The notes under the pieces are model-generated. The model did not search any database. It was not told the origin of the DNA and worked only from the letters and a program-made list of their open reading frames with translations. DNA of 51,033 nt from an uncultured Ruminococcus sp. (GTDB lineage: Bacteria > Bacillota > Clostridia > Oscillospirales > Ruminococcaceae). The translations under genes were made by a program, and so were the position numbers. This document shows positions 16,370 through 25,096 of this stretch, piece after piece (the first letter of the stretch is position 1; every line of letters starts with the position of its first letter). The stretch is taken from NCBI GenBank assembly GCA_902783005.1, contig CACZPI010000025.1:1-51033 (forward strand), written 5' to 3'.

Positions 16370-17728
16370 ATGTTTGGTAAAAAGCTGATCGCGGCGCTGC
16401 TGACCGGCGCCGTGCTTCTGGGCAGCACAGCAGGCGCATCTGTCAGTGCAAGCCCCGCAAAAAACAACGGCATGCGTGACATGACCACCATGGAGCTGGT
16501 GCGCGACATGGGCATCGGCATCAATCTCGGCAATACGATGGAATCTGCCGGCGACTGGATTGCACAGTGGGGCGACGGCACCGTCAGCTCCTATGAAACG
16601 GCATGGGGCAGCCCCGTCATCACCCAGTCCATGATCCAGGGCATGGCCGACGAGGGCTTCGGCGTGGTGCGCGTTCCCGTGGCCTGGTCGAATATGATGG
16701 GTGACAATTACACCATCAGCCCGGAATACACCGCCCGTGTCCAGCAGATCGCGGACTGGGTCATTGATGCGGACATGTACTGCATCATCAACATTCACTG
16801 GGACAATGGCTGGGTCAATGACTTCCCGAAGGATGTGGACGGCTGCATGCGCCGGTATGAGATCATGTGGACACAGATCGCAGATGCCTTCAAGGACTAT
16901 GACGATCACCTCATGTTCGAGTCCCAGAATGAAGAGCTTGGCTGGGATTCCATCTGGAATCCGTGGGGCGGCAGCGATGAAGAAAAGCAGCAGTCCTACG
17001 CGCTGGTCAACCGGGTCAATCAGAAATTCGTGGATGTGATCCGCGCTTCCGGCGGCAACAATCCGGAGCGTCACCTGCTCATTTCCGGTTACAATACCGG
17101 TATAGATCGCACCTGTGATCCGCTGTTCCGGATGCCTGTGGATCCGGCAGGCCGCATGGCGGTTTCGGTGCATTATTACACCCCGGCAGGATTTGCCATT
17201 CTCGAGGAGGATGCAAGCTGGGCAAAGAACCGCACCACATGGGGCACCGATGCAGATTTCGCAGAGCTGAACCAGCAGATGGACATGATGAAAACGAACT
17301 ACATTGACAAGGGCATTCCGGTCATCATCGGTGAATACGGCTGCCCGACCAAGGGGAAGGATCCCGATTCCGTGCGGCTGTTCCTGTCCTCTGTCTGCCG
17401 CGAGGCATACAACCGGCAGATGTGCCCGGTGCTCTGGGCAACGCCCGGCGGACATTACGACCGCGACACCTGCAAGCTCTATGACCAGGATCTGAAGGTG
17501 CTGTACAATGAGATCACAGGCTTCGATCCCGACAAGCAGCCCCAGCCCGTTGCCGGCGATCTGGACAAGGACGGCAGATGCAGTGTGAGCGATGTGATCC
17601 TCCTGCAAAAATGGCTGCTCGGACTGGAATCGCAGCTTCCCGACTGGCAGGCCGGCGACCTGAACGACGACAGTGCGCTCGATGTATTCGATCTGGCGCT
17701 TCTGAAGCACGCGGCGGTACAGAGATGA
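16370..17728 (+). CDS. Secreted GH5 endoglucanase with dockerin
   Basis: A 452-residue protein: signal peptide (LIAALLTGAVLLGSTAGASVSA), GH5 catalytic domain from about residue 40 to 385, and a C-terminal dockerin. GH5 landmarks are GINLGNTMES, VVRVPVAWSN, the acid/base Glu188 in SQNEELGW and the nucleophile Glu322 in IIGEYGCP. It probably hydrolyses beta-1,4-glucan or a related hemicellulose; the GINLGNT start resembles subfamily 4, not proven. The dockerin has two calcium loops (GDLDKDGRCSVSD and GDLNDDSALDVFD) followed by LLQKWLL and LLKHAAV helices, so it should dock on a scaffoldin cohesin. Start behind AGGAGG. Confidence 0.95.
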   Translation: MFGKKLIAALLTGAVLLGSTAGASVSASPAKNNGMRDMTTMELVRDMGIGINLGNTMESAGDWIAQWGDGTVSSYETAWGSPVITQSMIQGMADEGFGVVRVPVAWSNMMGDNYTISPEYTARVQQIADWVIDADMYCIINIHWDNGWVNDFPKDVDGCMRRYEIMWTQIADAFKDYDDHLMFESQNEELGWDSIWNPWGGSDEEKQQSYALVNRVNQKFVDVIRASGGNNPERHLLISGYNTGIDRTCDPLFRMPVDPAGRMAVSVHYYTPAGFAILEEDASWAKNRTTWGTDADFAELNQQMDMMKTNYIDKGIPVIIGEYGCPTKGKDPDSVRLFLSSVCREAYNRQMCPVLWATPGGHYDRDTCKLYDQDLKVLYNEITGFDPDKQPQPVAGDLDKDGRCSVSDVILLQKWLLGLESQLPDWQAGDLNDDSALDVFDLALLKHAAVQR

Positions 17729-17733
17729 TGCCT

Positions 17734-17770
17734 ACCCGCACCGGTTTCCCCGGTGCGGGTCTTGTCTTTC
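17734..17770 (+). terminator. Terminator of the GH5 gene
   Basis: ACCCGCACCGG (17734-17744) pairs with CCGGTGCGGGT (17750-17760), followed by CTTGTCTTTC. Confidence 0.85.
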
Positions 17771-17790
17771 CGGCAGATCTGTGGTATGAT
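17762..17790 (+). promoter_or_regulatory. Promoter of the [2Fe-2S] protein gene
   Basis: TTGTCT (17762-17767), 17-base spacer, TATGAT (17785-17790). The -35 overlaps the U-tract of the preceding terminator. Confidence 0.65.
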
Positions 17791-17821
17791 AGAGATAATC
17801 CAGATTCAGGAGGGATGTCCC

Positions 17822-18376
17822 ATGCGAAAAACGATCACGGTTCCCGAAGGCGTGCTGATCCTTGACTATCTGACCCGCCTGGGAATCCTGCTGCCTTCCT
17901 TCTGCGACGGCAGCGGTGTCTGCGGCCGGTGCCGGATCCGCATTACGGAGGGAATGCTGCCTGTTACACCGTCAGACCGTTCCTTCCTCTCGGAGCAGGC
18001 GCTTGCGGACGGCTGGCGGCTGGCCTGCTGCGCCGTTGCCGGTTCGCCCGTCCGTGTGGAAGCAGATGTGCCGGATCTTCCGCCGCGCCGGCAGATCAGG
18101 AATGCCCCGCACCGGTTCGGCATTGCCGTCTGTCAGGATACGGCCGCCCTGGTAGATCTGACAGCGGTGACCGTCGTGCAGCTCTGCAAGGGCTCTGTCA
18201 CTGACCTGCTGGCACGCTTTCCGGATGCCGCAGCCGGACTGGAAACGGTCATTGTCATGGGAGAAGCCTCCCTTCCGCCCCTGCCCTGCCCGGTCAGATC
18301 CCTCCCCAAGCCGGAGGGAACTTCTCCGGAGGAAGCCGTGGAGGCCGGGATCCTTGCCATGTTCGCGAAAGGCTGA
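17822..18376 (+). CDS. [2Fe-2S] ferredoxin-like protein, RACo/DUF4445-related remnant
   Basis: A 184-residue protein. Residues 1-85 are a plant-type [2Fe-2S] domain: FCDGSGVCGRC (Cys28, Cys34, Cys37) with the fourth ligand in LACC (Cys69 or 70). This N-terminal domain resembles that of corrinoid-protein activators (RACo/RamA, DUF4445), which continue with a large ASKHA ATPase. Here only short pieces look like that ATPase: RFGIAV at its expected start, then VVQLCKGSV...LETVIVMG, which recalls a late helix and strand. Most of the nucleotide-binding domain is absent. Start: ATG at 17822 behind AGGAGGG. Function unknown; a single-electron carrier is likely. Confidence 0.7.
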   Translation: MRKTITVPEGVLILDYLTRLGILLPSFCDGSGVCGRCRIRITEGMLPVTPSDRSFLSEQALADGWRLACCAVAGSPVRVEADVPDLPPRRQIRNAPHRFGIAVCQDTAALVDLTAVTVVQLCKGSVTDLLARFPDAAAGLETVIVMGEASLPPLPCPVRSLPKPEGTSPEEAVEAGILAMFAKG

Positions 18377-18391
18377 ATTTTCACAAACCGC

Positions 18392-18420
18392 TTGACGCTC
18401 CGGGAAAACGGTGCTATAAT
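18392..18420 (+). promoter_or_regulatory. Sigma-A promoter of the esterase gene
   Basis: TTGACG (18392-18397), 17-base spacer, TATAAT (18415-18420). Confidence 0.85.
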
Positions 18421-18471
18421 GAAAACAGGATCTCTGCGGATCCGGAATACAAAGTATAGAGAGGGAATTGT

Positions 18472-19776
18472 ATGAAGAAACACACACGCATTGTCCCCGC
18501 GCTTCTGTGCGCGGCGGTCACGGTCACGGCATTGCCGGTGATGAGTGCTTCGGCCGTGACACCCAACCCGGTCATCAGCCGGAATGTCCCTGCCTATTCC
18601 GGGACGAACCCGGCAACGGCAACCGCCGGAAATGACGAGCATTATTTCTCCTTCTGGCAGGGCGCTGCACCCGATGATTACCTTGCCTACGATCTGTCCG
18701 GCGTTCCGGAGGCACAGCGCCAGGTCATTGATGCGGTCTGGTACAACACCTCCGCCTACGATGTGATCGGCATGTATGTCAACCGCAATATGGAGCCTTC
18801 CGATTATACCATCGAGGTCAATGCCGCACCCGGCGGTGACTATCCCGCGGACGGATGGGAGGTCGTCGAAACCGTCACCGGCAATACCCTCAGCTCCCGG
18901 CAGCATGTCGTGGATTTTGCCGGATACAACTGGATCCGGATCCATGTGACCGGCGTCGATGAGAAGGATTCCGGCAACTGCATGATCAATTTCGACATTC
19001 ACAATGTCTCTGACGGCGTGAGCGATTCCTGGCTGTTCCTTGGTGATTCGATTACCGCAGGCGGCATGAACAACTGCTACGGCACCGGCTTTGCAACGTA
19101 TCTCAACCGGCTGGATGCACAGTATTTTCCCGTGCAGGAAAACGGCGGCATCGGCGGCATCACCTCCACCGACGGCGTGGAGAATATCGACCGCTGGCTC
19201 TCGACCTATCCGGGCAAATATGTCTCCGTTGCCTACGGCACCAATGACTGCTGGGGCAATCCGAACAATACCGAAAAGTACTACAACAACACCAAGACCA
19301 TGATCGACAAGATCCTGGAAGCCGGGAAGATCCCGGTGCTGCCGAAGATCCCCGGCTCGACCAATGACGATGTGGCGCCGAATGTACCGCTGTACAATGC
19401 CAAGGTCGAACAGCTCTGGGAGGAATACGGCGACAAGCTGATCCAGGGGCCGGATTTCCAGGCGATCATGGAGGAGCATCCGGAATACCTGAGCAATGAC
19501 GGTGTACATCCGTGCTCGGAGGGCTACGAGGAAATGCGCCGCATCTGGGCGGAGACCATGTACGAGCGCGTTTACAGCGCCGGTGAGTCCGCGCCTTCAG
19601 AGCTGCGCGGCGATACAGACGGCAACGGCAGAATTACCCTGAATGATCTGGTCATGCTCCAGAAATACCTTGTCAAGGCCGGCGCCCTGACTGCACCGCA
19701 GAATGCGGATGTGGACAAAAACGGAACGATCGACATTTTCGATCTGGCCGTTCTCAAGCATGCCATGCTCGGATAA
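18472..19776 (+). CDS. Secreted SGNH/GDSL esterase with dockerin
   Basis: A 434-residue protein: signal peptide to about residue 28, an N-terminal beta-rich domain of ~150 residues that may bind carbohydrate, an SGNH hydrolase domain and a C-terminal dockerin. SGNH blocks are visible: nucleophile Ser193 in FLGDSITAGG, YGTNDCWG (Asn258) and the catalytic pair in SNDGVHPC (Asp343, His346). Such enzymes remove acetyl or related ester groups from hemicellulose, similar to CE2/CE3 esterases; exact substrate unknown. The dockerin loops are GDTDGNGRITLND and ADVDKNGTIDIFD. It has its own promoter and terminator. Confidence 0.93.
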   Translation: MKKHTRIVPALLCAAVTVTALPVMSASAVTPNPVISRNVPAYSGTNPATATAGNDEHYFSFWQGAAPDDYLAYDLSGVPEAQRQVIDAVWYNTSAYDVIGMYVNRNMEPSDYTIEVNAAPGGDYPADGWEVVETVTGNTLSSRQHVVDFAGYNWIRIHVTGVDEKDSGNCMINFDIHNVSDGVSDSWLFLGDSITAGGMNNCYGTGFATYLNRLDAQYFPVQENGGIGGITSTDGVENIDRWLSTYPGKYVSVAYGTNDCWGNPNNTEKYYNNTKTMIDKILEAGKIPVLPKIPGSTNDDVAPNVPLYNAKVEQLWEEYGDKLIQGPDFQAIMEEHPEYLSNDGVHPCSEGYEEMRRIWAETMYERVYSAGESAPSELRGDTDGNGRITLNDLVMLQKYLVKAGALTAPQNADVDKNGTIDIFDLAVLKHAMLG

Positions 19777-19790
19777 CAGAAAAAATGAAG

Positions 19791-19825
19791 AATCCGCTGT
19801 TTTCCCCCTCGGAAAACAGCGGATT
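19791..19825 (+). terminator. Terminator of the esterase gene
   Basis: AATCCGCTGTTTTCC pairs with GGAAAACAGCGGATT across a short loop, followed by TCTGTTT. Confidence 0.88.
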
Positions 19826-19916
19826 TCTGTTTGACTCTGAATGGTGCAGCCCTCAGAGCCGGGACACAATGCCCCGCTTCCCCTTTATGGAAGTCTGCTC
19901 CTCTGGCGTTGATCCG

Positions 19917-21884
19917 TCATTCGATCAGCGTGAAGAATTTCTGCCACCAGTCACCGTTCTTGCCGGAGTTGCCGCACTCGACCATGTAGGTGTGACCGTC
20001 CAGATTGACCTCTGTCCAGTAATGCTGCGTGCCCGGACTCGTCCAGCCGCGCACCATATACACATCAAAGCCGAAGTAGGCAAGCGTCAGTGCCATTGCG
20101 CCGTTATACTGCACGCACTGACCCTTTTTATGGTTGAAGATGGCATCGGTATAGGTCAGGTTCACGATCTCGTTCCACTTCTCGCCTGCATACGCATAAT
20201 CGACATTGTAGTGGATCCACTGGTGAACCGTGTAGAGCTTATCTGCCAGCGTCATGCTGTCATTGGTATTCTCTGCCAGGAACTTCTCGATGTTCTCCAC
20301 ATCCGAATCCCGCAGGCGCAGCGTAAAGTCGATGCCCTCCGGTTCTACCTGGCGGTTATACACCGTAATGGCGGTCTTGCGGTCGCCGCGGACTGCATTG
20401 TTGAGCATCGCATTGGTATCGGCATTGCCGTAGACGCCGTAAACAGAAGAAGTGATCATCACACCCGATTCACTGAACTGGTAGGTAGTGCCGTCGATCT
20501 GGTAAGTGCCGTTATAGACCATGTAGCCGTATTCATTGTAATAATACTTCTGGCCTGCCTCGTCGGTATACCAGCCGATCACTTCCTTACCGTTCTCGTC
20601 AAAGCGGCGGGTGCCGTAATTGTCGGTAATTTCGCCGGCACAGCCCTTGCCGGTCTCCGGATCAAAGTAATATCTGACCCCGTCCACGGTAATTACGCCT
20701 GTCTGGCGGACACCGTTTTCATCGGTATAATAGGTGCCGTCTGCCTGCTTGAGAAGACCGCTCTGGCGAACGCCGACAGAATTGAAGTAATAATACTCGC
20801 CGTCGATCTGCGCCCAGCAATTCTTGCGCATGACGCCGTCCTCACCGAAATAAAGCGTACCGTGATCCATCTGCACCCAGCCGGTCGCCATGCTGCCGTC
20901 CGTGCGGTAGAAGAAGTAGGTCACATCGTCGATGGCTGTGAAGCTGACGTCAAACTTGCCGGTGGCGGTATTGGCATGATACTTCTTGCCCTCCTCCTCA
21001 ATCCAGCCGGTCACCAGTTTGCCGTCTGCGCCGAAACAGTACAGGCTGCCGTCGATCGACTGGAAGCCGGTCAGCGGATGGCCTTTCTCATCCAGATAAT
21101 ACTTGCTGTCGCCCTGGATAAGCCAGCAGGTCACGACCGAGCCGTCCACATCCAGATATACCTGGCCGCCCTGCGGATCTTCCGCCCAGCAGGATTTCTG
21201 CTGCACGCCGGTCTCGTCAAAGAGGCGCACGCCTTCGTCGAGCGTGACCCAGCCGGTAACCAGCGCATAATCCTCGCCGGCATAATAGCTCTCGCCGGTC
21301 TGCTCGTCATAGATCTGACCGGTTCTGAGCAGGCCGTCCTCGCCCGCATAGTAATACTTCGTACCCATCGGATCGAGCTGTCTGGTACCGGACAGTGCCG
21401 CATAGGCCAGCACAGCCGAGGCATCGGCAGAGGAAATGCTGCCGTCAGCATCCACATCGGCATGCAGCTGTGCGGCTGCGGCGGAGGCATTCTGCTCGCC
21501 CAGGGCAATCTGCCAGATCGAGTCGCCGGAATTGCCGAGGCCGGAATAGGCGCATGCCGCCAAAATCAGGGAAGCATCGGTCGAATTCACGGTGTCATCC
21601 CCGTCAACATCACCGACGGTATAGGTCGGGGAAACCGCGAATTTACCGGTGGCTCTGCCGCTGCCGTCATCAAAGTAGGCACCGTCCTCTGTATAGGTGA
21701 GCTGTGCATCCGCAGTTCTGGCATCTGCAATATTCTTTGCAAGATCCGCCGCGGAGAGCTCCTGTGTCTGCAGCACCGGTGCCGCGGCACAGATCACCAC
21801 GGCTGCCGCAGCGGCCGGAAGCATCTTGTGCAGCGGAAGTCTGCTGCCGGATTTTCCTGTCTGGAAAAAGCTGTTGATTTGCAT
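19917..21884 (-). CDS. Secreted dockerin protein with cell-wall-binding repeats and transglutaminase-like domain
   Basis: A 655-residue protein. Signal peptide (PAAAAAVVICAAAPVL, about residues 23-38); an N-terminal dockerin (about 89-170, loops DVDGDDTVNSTD and DVDADGSISSAD); roughly 15 aromatic CW/choline-binding-type repeats of the form YY-DENG-RQTG (about 175-520); and a C-terminal transglutaminase-like domain (about 555-655). The catalytic Cys is Cys590 in KGQCVQYNGA and the His is His621 in QHYWTEV. The expected third Asp is replaced by Glu636 in YMVECG. The start is 8 bases after AGGAGGA. It could crosslink or cleave peptides at the cell surface; the substrate is unknown. Confidence 0.9.
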   Translation of the reverse strand: MQINSFFQTGKSGSRLPLHKMLPAAAAAVVICAAAPVLQTQELSAADLAKNIADARTADAQLTYTEDGAYFDDGSGRATGKFAVSPTYTVGDVDGDDTVNSTDASLILAACAYSGLGNSGDSIWQIALGEQNASAAAAQLHADVDADGSISSADASAVLAYAALSGTRQLDPMGTKYYYAGEDGLLRTGQIYDEQTGESYYAGEDYALVTGWVTLDEGVRLFDETGVQQKSCWAEDPQGGQVYLDVDGSVVTCWLIQGDSKYYLDEKGHPLTGFQSIDGSLYCFGADGKLVTGWIEEEGKKYHANTATGKFDVSFTAIDDVTYFFYRTDGSMATGWVQMDHGTLYFGEDGVMRKNCWAQIDGEYYYFNSVGVRQSGLLKQADGTYYTDENGVRQTGVITVDGVRYYFDPETGKGCAGEITDNYGTRRFDENGKEVIGWYTDEAGQKYYYNEYGYMVYNGTYQIDGTTYQFSESGVMITSSVYGVYGNADTNAMLNNAVRGDRKTAITVYNRQVEPEGIDFTLRLRDSDVENIEKFLAENTNDSMTLADKLYTVHQWIHYNVDYAYAGEKWNEIVNLTYTDAIFNHKKGQCVQYNGAMALTLAYFGFDVYMVRGWTSPGTQHYWTEVNLDGHTYMVECGNSGKNGDWWQKFFTLIE

Positions 21885-22015
21885 TCTGATCGTTCCTCCT
21901 GTTTGCCGGATCCCGTGAAATGTGCCAAAATCCGGTCTGCATCGGGTGTTTCGGATCGCATTAAGACTCCATTCTTCTGTTCCGGGCACAGTCATCCTTT
22001 GCGCCCACAATTGGT
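21885..22015 (-). promoter_or_regulatory. Leader of the transglutaminase gene, no recognised riboswitch
   Basis: About 125 bases separate the promoter from the start codon. The beginning can fold as GGGCGCA...TGTGCCC. No known riboswitch core could be matched by eye; only the ribosome site AGGAGGA next to the ATG is clear. Confidence 0.4.
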
Positions 22016-22044
22016 ATTATACTACGTTTTTACGCATTTGTCAA
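22016..22044 (-). promoter_or_regulatory. Consensus sigma-A promoter of the transglutaminase gene
   Basis: TTGACA (22039-22044), 17 bases, TATAAT (22016-22021). Three TGGTTA direct repeats lie upstream, at 22052-22057, 22070-22075 and 22105-22110 (plus-strand TAACCA). Confidence 0.9.
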
Positions 22045-22136
22045 TGCTTTGTAACCATTTTAGGCAAAATAACCAGATACAGCCTTTCAAAAGTTACAAT
22101 TCAGTAACCAGGTACAAATCTCCCGGGAAAAGCAGA

Positions 22137-22165
22137 GGGATGCAGGAGCAATGCCCCCGCATCCC
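22137..22165 (-). terminator. Terminator of the symporter gene
   Basis: GGGATGC and GCATCCC arms with partly paired interior (minus strand), followed by TCTGCTTTT. Confidence 0.75.
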
Positions 22166-22190
22166 GGAAAAATATCCGATTCTGTTTGTC

Positions 22191-23618
22191 TCAGGAGGAA
22201 ACCTTGCCTTCCTTCAGGCGTCTGAGGTAATCCTTTGTCTCCGATGCGACCACGCCGGAGAGCATGATGAGGGCAATGACATTCGGAATCGCCATGAGCC
22301 CGTTAAAAATATCCGCCAGATTCCACACGGCCTCCACCGTCAGGTACGGGCCGATGCATACCGCTGCCACATAGATCCAGCGGTAGACCAGCGTCACTGT
22401 CTTGTGCCCGCCGCCGATCAGATAGGACAGGCAGCGCTCCGAATAGTAATTCCATCCAAGGATCGTCGTGAAGGCAAACACCGCCAGACACACCATCAGC
22501 AGAAATGCCGAGATCCGCTCCGGGAACGGCAGCCCGTACTGGAATGCATCCGTTGTGATCTCCACGCCCTTGAGCTCCGGCTTGAGGTAGCTGCCCGCCA
22601 TGACGATGGACAGACCTGTCATGGTGCAGACCAGAATCGTATCGATAAAGGTACCGGTCATTGTGACCAATCCCTGCCGCACGGGCTCCTTCGTCCTTGC
22701 GGCTGCCGCTGCGATGGGCGCGGAGCCGAGGCCGGCTTCATTCGAGAAGATCCCTCGTGCAATGCCCGAACGCATCGAGAGCATGACCACCGAAAAGCCT
22801 GCGATTCCGCCGGCAATGGGACGCATGCCGAATGCACCCTGCACCATGGTCACGATTGCTGCCGGGATCTCGGTAATATGCGTGAGAATGATGATGAGGC
22901 AGCTTCCCACATACAGCAAGATCATCACCGGGACAATGACCTCCGAAACGGTGGCAATGCGCTGGATGCCGCCGATGACGATGAGCGCCACACAGACCGT
23001 GATGAACAGGCCGGCAATGATCGTGGTCACCGTGACAGACTGCCCGAAGATCGTGACCGCATGCGCATGCTCCGGGTCAAAGAAATTGTTCGCCGCCGAG
23101 GTAATGCCGTTGATCTGGGTAATGGTACCAATGCCCATCAGACCTGCCAGCAGGCCGAAAATGGCAAAGAGCTTTGCCAGCCATTTCCATTTTGCACCCA
23201 TGCCGCGTTCAATATAATAGAAGGGGCCGCCGAGAATGCTGCCGTCCTTGCCGGTCGTGCGGTACTTGACCGCCAGCAATCCCTCCGCATACTTGGTCGC
23301 CATGCCGAAGAAGGCCGCCACCTCCATCCAGAACAGCGCTCCCGGGCCGCCTGCCGCGATCGCCGTAGCGACGCCGACGATATTGCCCGTGCCGACCGTT
23401 GCCGACAGTGCCGTACACAGCGCCGCAAAGCCGGAGACCTCGCCGCTGCCGTTTTCCTCGTCGCGCACCATGTACCGCAGAGCCGTTCCCAGACGGCGCA
23501 CCTGCAAAAATCCGATGCGCACCGTCAGCAGGATCCCGCATGCCAGGATCAGCACGATCAGCGGGATGCCCCAGACCGCATCATCCACCTGTTTGATAAT
23601 TTCGCCAAATTGCTCCAT
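22191..23618 (-). CDS. Sodium:alanine (AGCS family) amino acid symporter
   Basis: A 475-residue integral membrane protein with about eleven hydrophobic segments, the usual AGCS length. Family hallmarks are ALSATVGTGNIVGVATAI, GGPGALFWMEVAAFFGMATK and NEAGLGSAPIAAAAARTKEP. These carriers import alanine or glycine with Na+. The start at 23618 (MEQFGE) is preferred because GGAG lies 8 bases upstream; ATG at 23624 is an alternative. It has its own consensus promoter and terminator. Confidence 0.94.
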   Translation of the reverse strand: MEQFGEIIKQVDDAVWGIPLIVLILACGILLTVRIGFLQVRRLGTALRYMVRDEENGSGEVSGFAALCTALSATVGTGNIVGVATAIAAGGPGALFWMEVAAFFGMATKYAEGLLAVKYRTTGKDGSILGGPFYYIERGMGAKWKWLAKLFAIFGLLAGLMGIGTITQINGITSAANNFFDPEHAHAVTIFGQSVTVTTIIAGLFITVCVALIVIGGIQRIATVSEVIVPVMILLYVGSCLIIILTHITEIPAAIVTMVQGAFGMRPIAGGIAGFSVVMLSMRSGIARGIFSNEAGLGSAPIAAAAARTKEPVRQGLVTMTGTFIDTILVCTMTGLSIVMAGSYLKPELKGVEITTDAFQYGLPFPERISAFLLMVCLAVFAFTTILGWNYYSERCLSYLIGGGHKTVTLVYRWIYVAAVCIGPYLTVEAVWNLADIFNGLMAIPNVIALIMLSGVVASETKDYLRRLKEGKVSS

Positions 23619-23648
23619 TCGCATCACTCCATAATTAAATTCATTATT

Positions 23649-23677
23649 ATTATACCAGAATTTGTTCGCCGTGTCAA
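23649..23677 (-). promoter_or_regulatory. Sigma-A promoter of the symporter gene
   Basis: TTGACA (23672-23677), 17 bases, TATAAT (23649-23654) on the minus strand. Confidence 0.88.
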
Positions 23678-23711
23678 ACCGAACGGATGTTCCGGGAAGA
23701 TCCCCCACGCC

Positions 23712-23743
23712 AAGAACCCCCTCCCGCATTGCGGGAAGGGGTC
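23712..23743 (-). terminator. Terminator of the ECF S-component gene
   Basis: Minus strand CCCCTTCCCGC-AAT-GCGGGAGGGGG followed by TTCTTGG. Confidence 0.85.
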
Positions 23744-23755
23744 AGTGATGAAGGC

Positions 23756-24277
23756 TTATTTTGTCAGCCGCGGCACATGCCGGAGCACCAGCTCATAGAG
23801 CGCCACCGACGCGCCGGCGCCGAAGATGCCCTGCACGAGATTGCCGGCAACCGAGGCAATCGCCATTTCGGCCGAGCCGTACAGAAATCCCTCAAATACT
23901 GCATATCCGGCAATCATGACGATCTCTGCCGCCGCCGCCGCTGCTATGCGTGCAGGAATGGTATGCCAGCGCTTGCCGAATGCCGTGAATACATAGTACC
24001 CGATCACCGCCATCAGGCCTTTGATGATGAGCGTTGCCGGGACATAGACCGTATACCCTGCGATCAGATCCGCGAGCGCCGAGCCGATGCCGGCAGCCGC
24101 CGAGCCGTAGACAGGGCCGAGGATCCATGCGGCAATGTTCACGATGGTATCACCAAGGTTGATATAGCCCTTGGTCGGGGTCGGAATGCGGATGACCAGT
24201 GTGGCGACCGTTGTCAATGCCGCCAGCAGCCCTGCATAGGTCAGGAGCCGCAGCTTTTCATTGGAATTGTGTTTCAT
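23756..24277 (-). CDS. ECF transporter S component (vitamin uptake)
   Basis: A 173-residue membrane protein with five or six hydrophobic segments. The signature GYINLGDTIVNIAAWILGP near residue 36 and the Ala/Gly-rich helices that follow are typical of energy-coupling-factor substrate-binding subunits of the ECF-S group that takes up B-vitamin-like compounds such as pyridoxine, HMP or pantothenate. The substrate cannot be told from sequence. No energizing A/A'/T genes are nearby, so it must share a module encoded elsewhere. No riboswitch is visible in the short leader. Confidence 0.87.
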   Translation of the reverse strand: MKHNSNEKLRLLTYAGLLAALTTVATLVIRIPTPTKGYINLGDTIVNIAAWILGPVYGSAAAGIGSALADLIAGYTVYVPATLIIKGLMAVIGYYVFTAFGKRWHTIPARIAAAAAAEIVMIAGYAVFEGFLYGSAEMAIASVAGNLVQGIFGAGASVALYELVLRHVPRLTK

Positions 24278-24318
24278 AGGAATGCTCCCTTCTGTCGTTA
24301 TGTTTCAAGAACAATCTT

Positions 24319-24348
24319 ATTATAGCACAATTCCGGGGCATTGTCCAA
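24319..24348 (-). promoter_or_regulatory. Promoter of the ECF S-component gene
   Basis: TTGGAC (24343-24348), 18-base spacer, TATAAT (24319-24324) on the minus strand. Confidence 0.75.
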
Positions 24349-24376
24349 TAGATTTTTCAAATAATCCGTTATCAGT

Positions 24377-24994
24377 TCAGCGGATAAAATGCGTTCCCTG
24401 CCACGGCTCCCGCTCCGGAATGCCGTACCGCTCCTTTGCCAGCGCGATGCCGCGCATCAGGAATACCATATTCCGTGCAAGCGTCCGCATCGTCTGCAAT
24501 CCCTCCGCATCCTGTGCCGCCTCGCCGGGTGTGCGGCCGTGGATGCAGTTCCAGTACTGGCTGGAGACCACGGGCATTCCGGAAATGGTGAAATACTTGT
24601 TCAGCTCGTCAAAGGTCGCCGTGCAGCCGCCCCGTCTGGCACAGACCACGCTCGCACCGACCTTCATGGACTTGTCAAAGGAGGTGCTGTAGAACAGCCG
24701 GTCAAGACAGGCAATGAGTGTGGCATTGGCCGAGGCATAGTAGACCGGGGAGGCCACGACAAGGCCGTCGGCTGCCTCAAATTTCGGTGCCAGCTCGTTC
24801 ACGGCATCGTCAAAGACGCATTTCCCGCGTTCCGCACAGCTGTTGCAGGCAATGCAGCCGCGGATGGCCTTGCTGCCGATCCCGACTGTCTCATATTCCA
24901 CGCCCTCCTGTGCAAAGATCTGCTCCATTTCGTGCAGCGCAAGGGCGGTATTTCCCTTGGGATGAGGACTTCCGTTGAGAATCAGTACTTTCAT
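24377..24994 (-). CDS. NADPH-dependent FMN reductase / iron-sulfur flavoprotein
   Basis: A 205-residue flavodoxin-fold protein. The FMN phosphate loop is LNGSPHPKGNT (residues 7-16). A cysteine cluster CIACNSCAERGKC (Cys47, Cys50, Cys53, Cys59) resembles the [4Fe-4S]-binding site of archaeal/clostridial iron-sulfur flavoproteins. SPVYYASANATLIACLDRLF is the conserved flavin-contact block. It probably transfers electrons from NAD(P)H or ferredoxin to a small acceptor. Start: ATG at 24994 behind AAAGGAG, with a strong promoter just upstream. Confidence 0.88.
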   Translation of the reverse strand: MKVLILNGSPHPKGNTALALHEMEQIFAQEGVEYETVGIGSKAIRGCIACNSCAERGKCVFDDAVNELAPKFEAADGLVVASPVYYASANATLIACLDRLFYSTSFDKSMKVGASVVCARRGGCTATFDELNKYFTISGMPVVSSQYWNCIHGRTPGEAAQDAEGLQTMRTLARNMVFLMRGIALAKERYGIPEREPWQGTHFIR

Positions 24995-25036
24995 GTAAAA
25001 ACTCCTTTCTGTATCTCCCGTATGGGCTGTATCTAT

Positions 25037-25065
25037 ATTATACAGGATACGCCCGAAAAATGCAA
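25037..25065 (-). promoter_or_regulatory. Promoter of the FMN reductase gene
   Basis: TTGCAT (25060-25065), 17 bases, TATAAT (25037-25042) on the minus strand; divergent from the next promoter. Confidence 0.8.
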
Positions 25066-25096
25066 GTCTTTTGCTGTGCATTTTTCCTGTATGCTA

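Noticed and set aside
21885-22010. Possible cyclic-di-GMP or other riboswitch in the transglutaminase leader
   Set aside because: A GGGCGCA/TGTGCCC hairpin is present, but the order and conserved bases of known aptamers could not be found by eye.
22093-22108. Short palindrome GTTAC-AATTCA-GTAAC
   Set aside because: Only 5-bp arms, and part of it belongs to the TGGTTA direct repeats; not convincing alone.
19785-23798. Plus-strand open frame of over 1300 codons opposite the transglutaminase and symporter genes
   Set aside because: It spans two well-supported genes, two terminators and two promoters of the other strand and has no domain signature.
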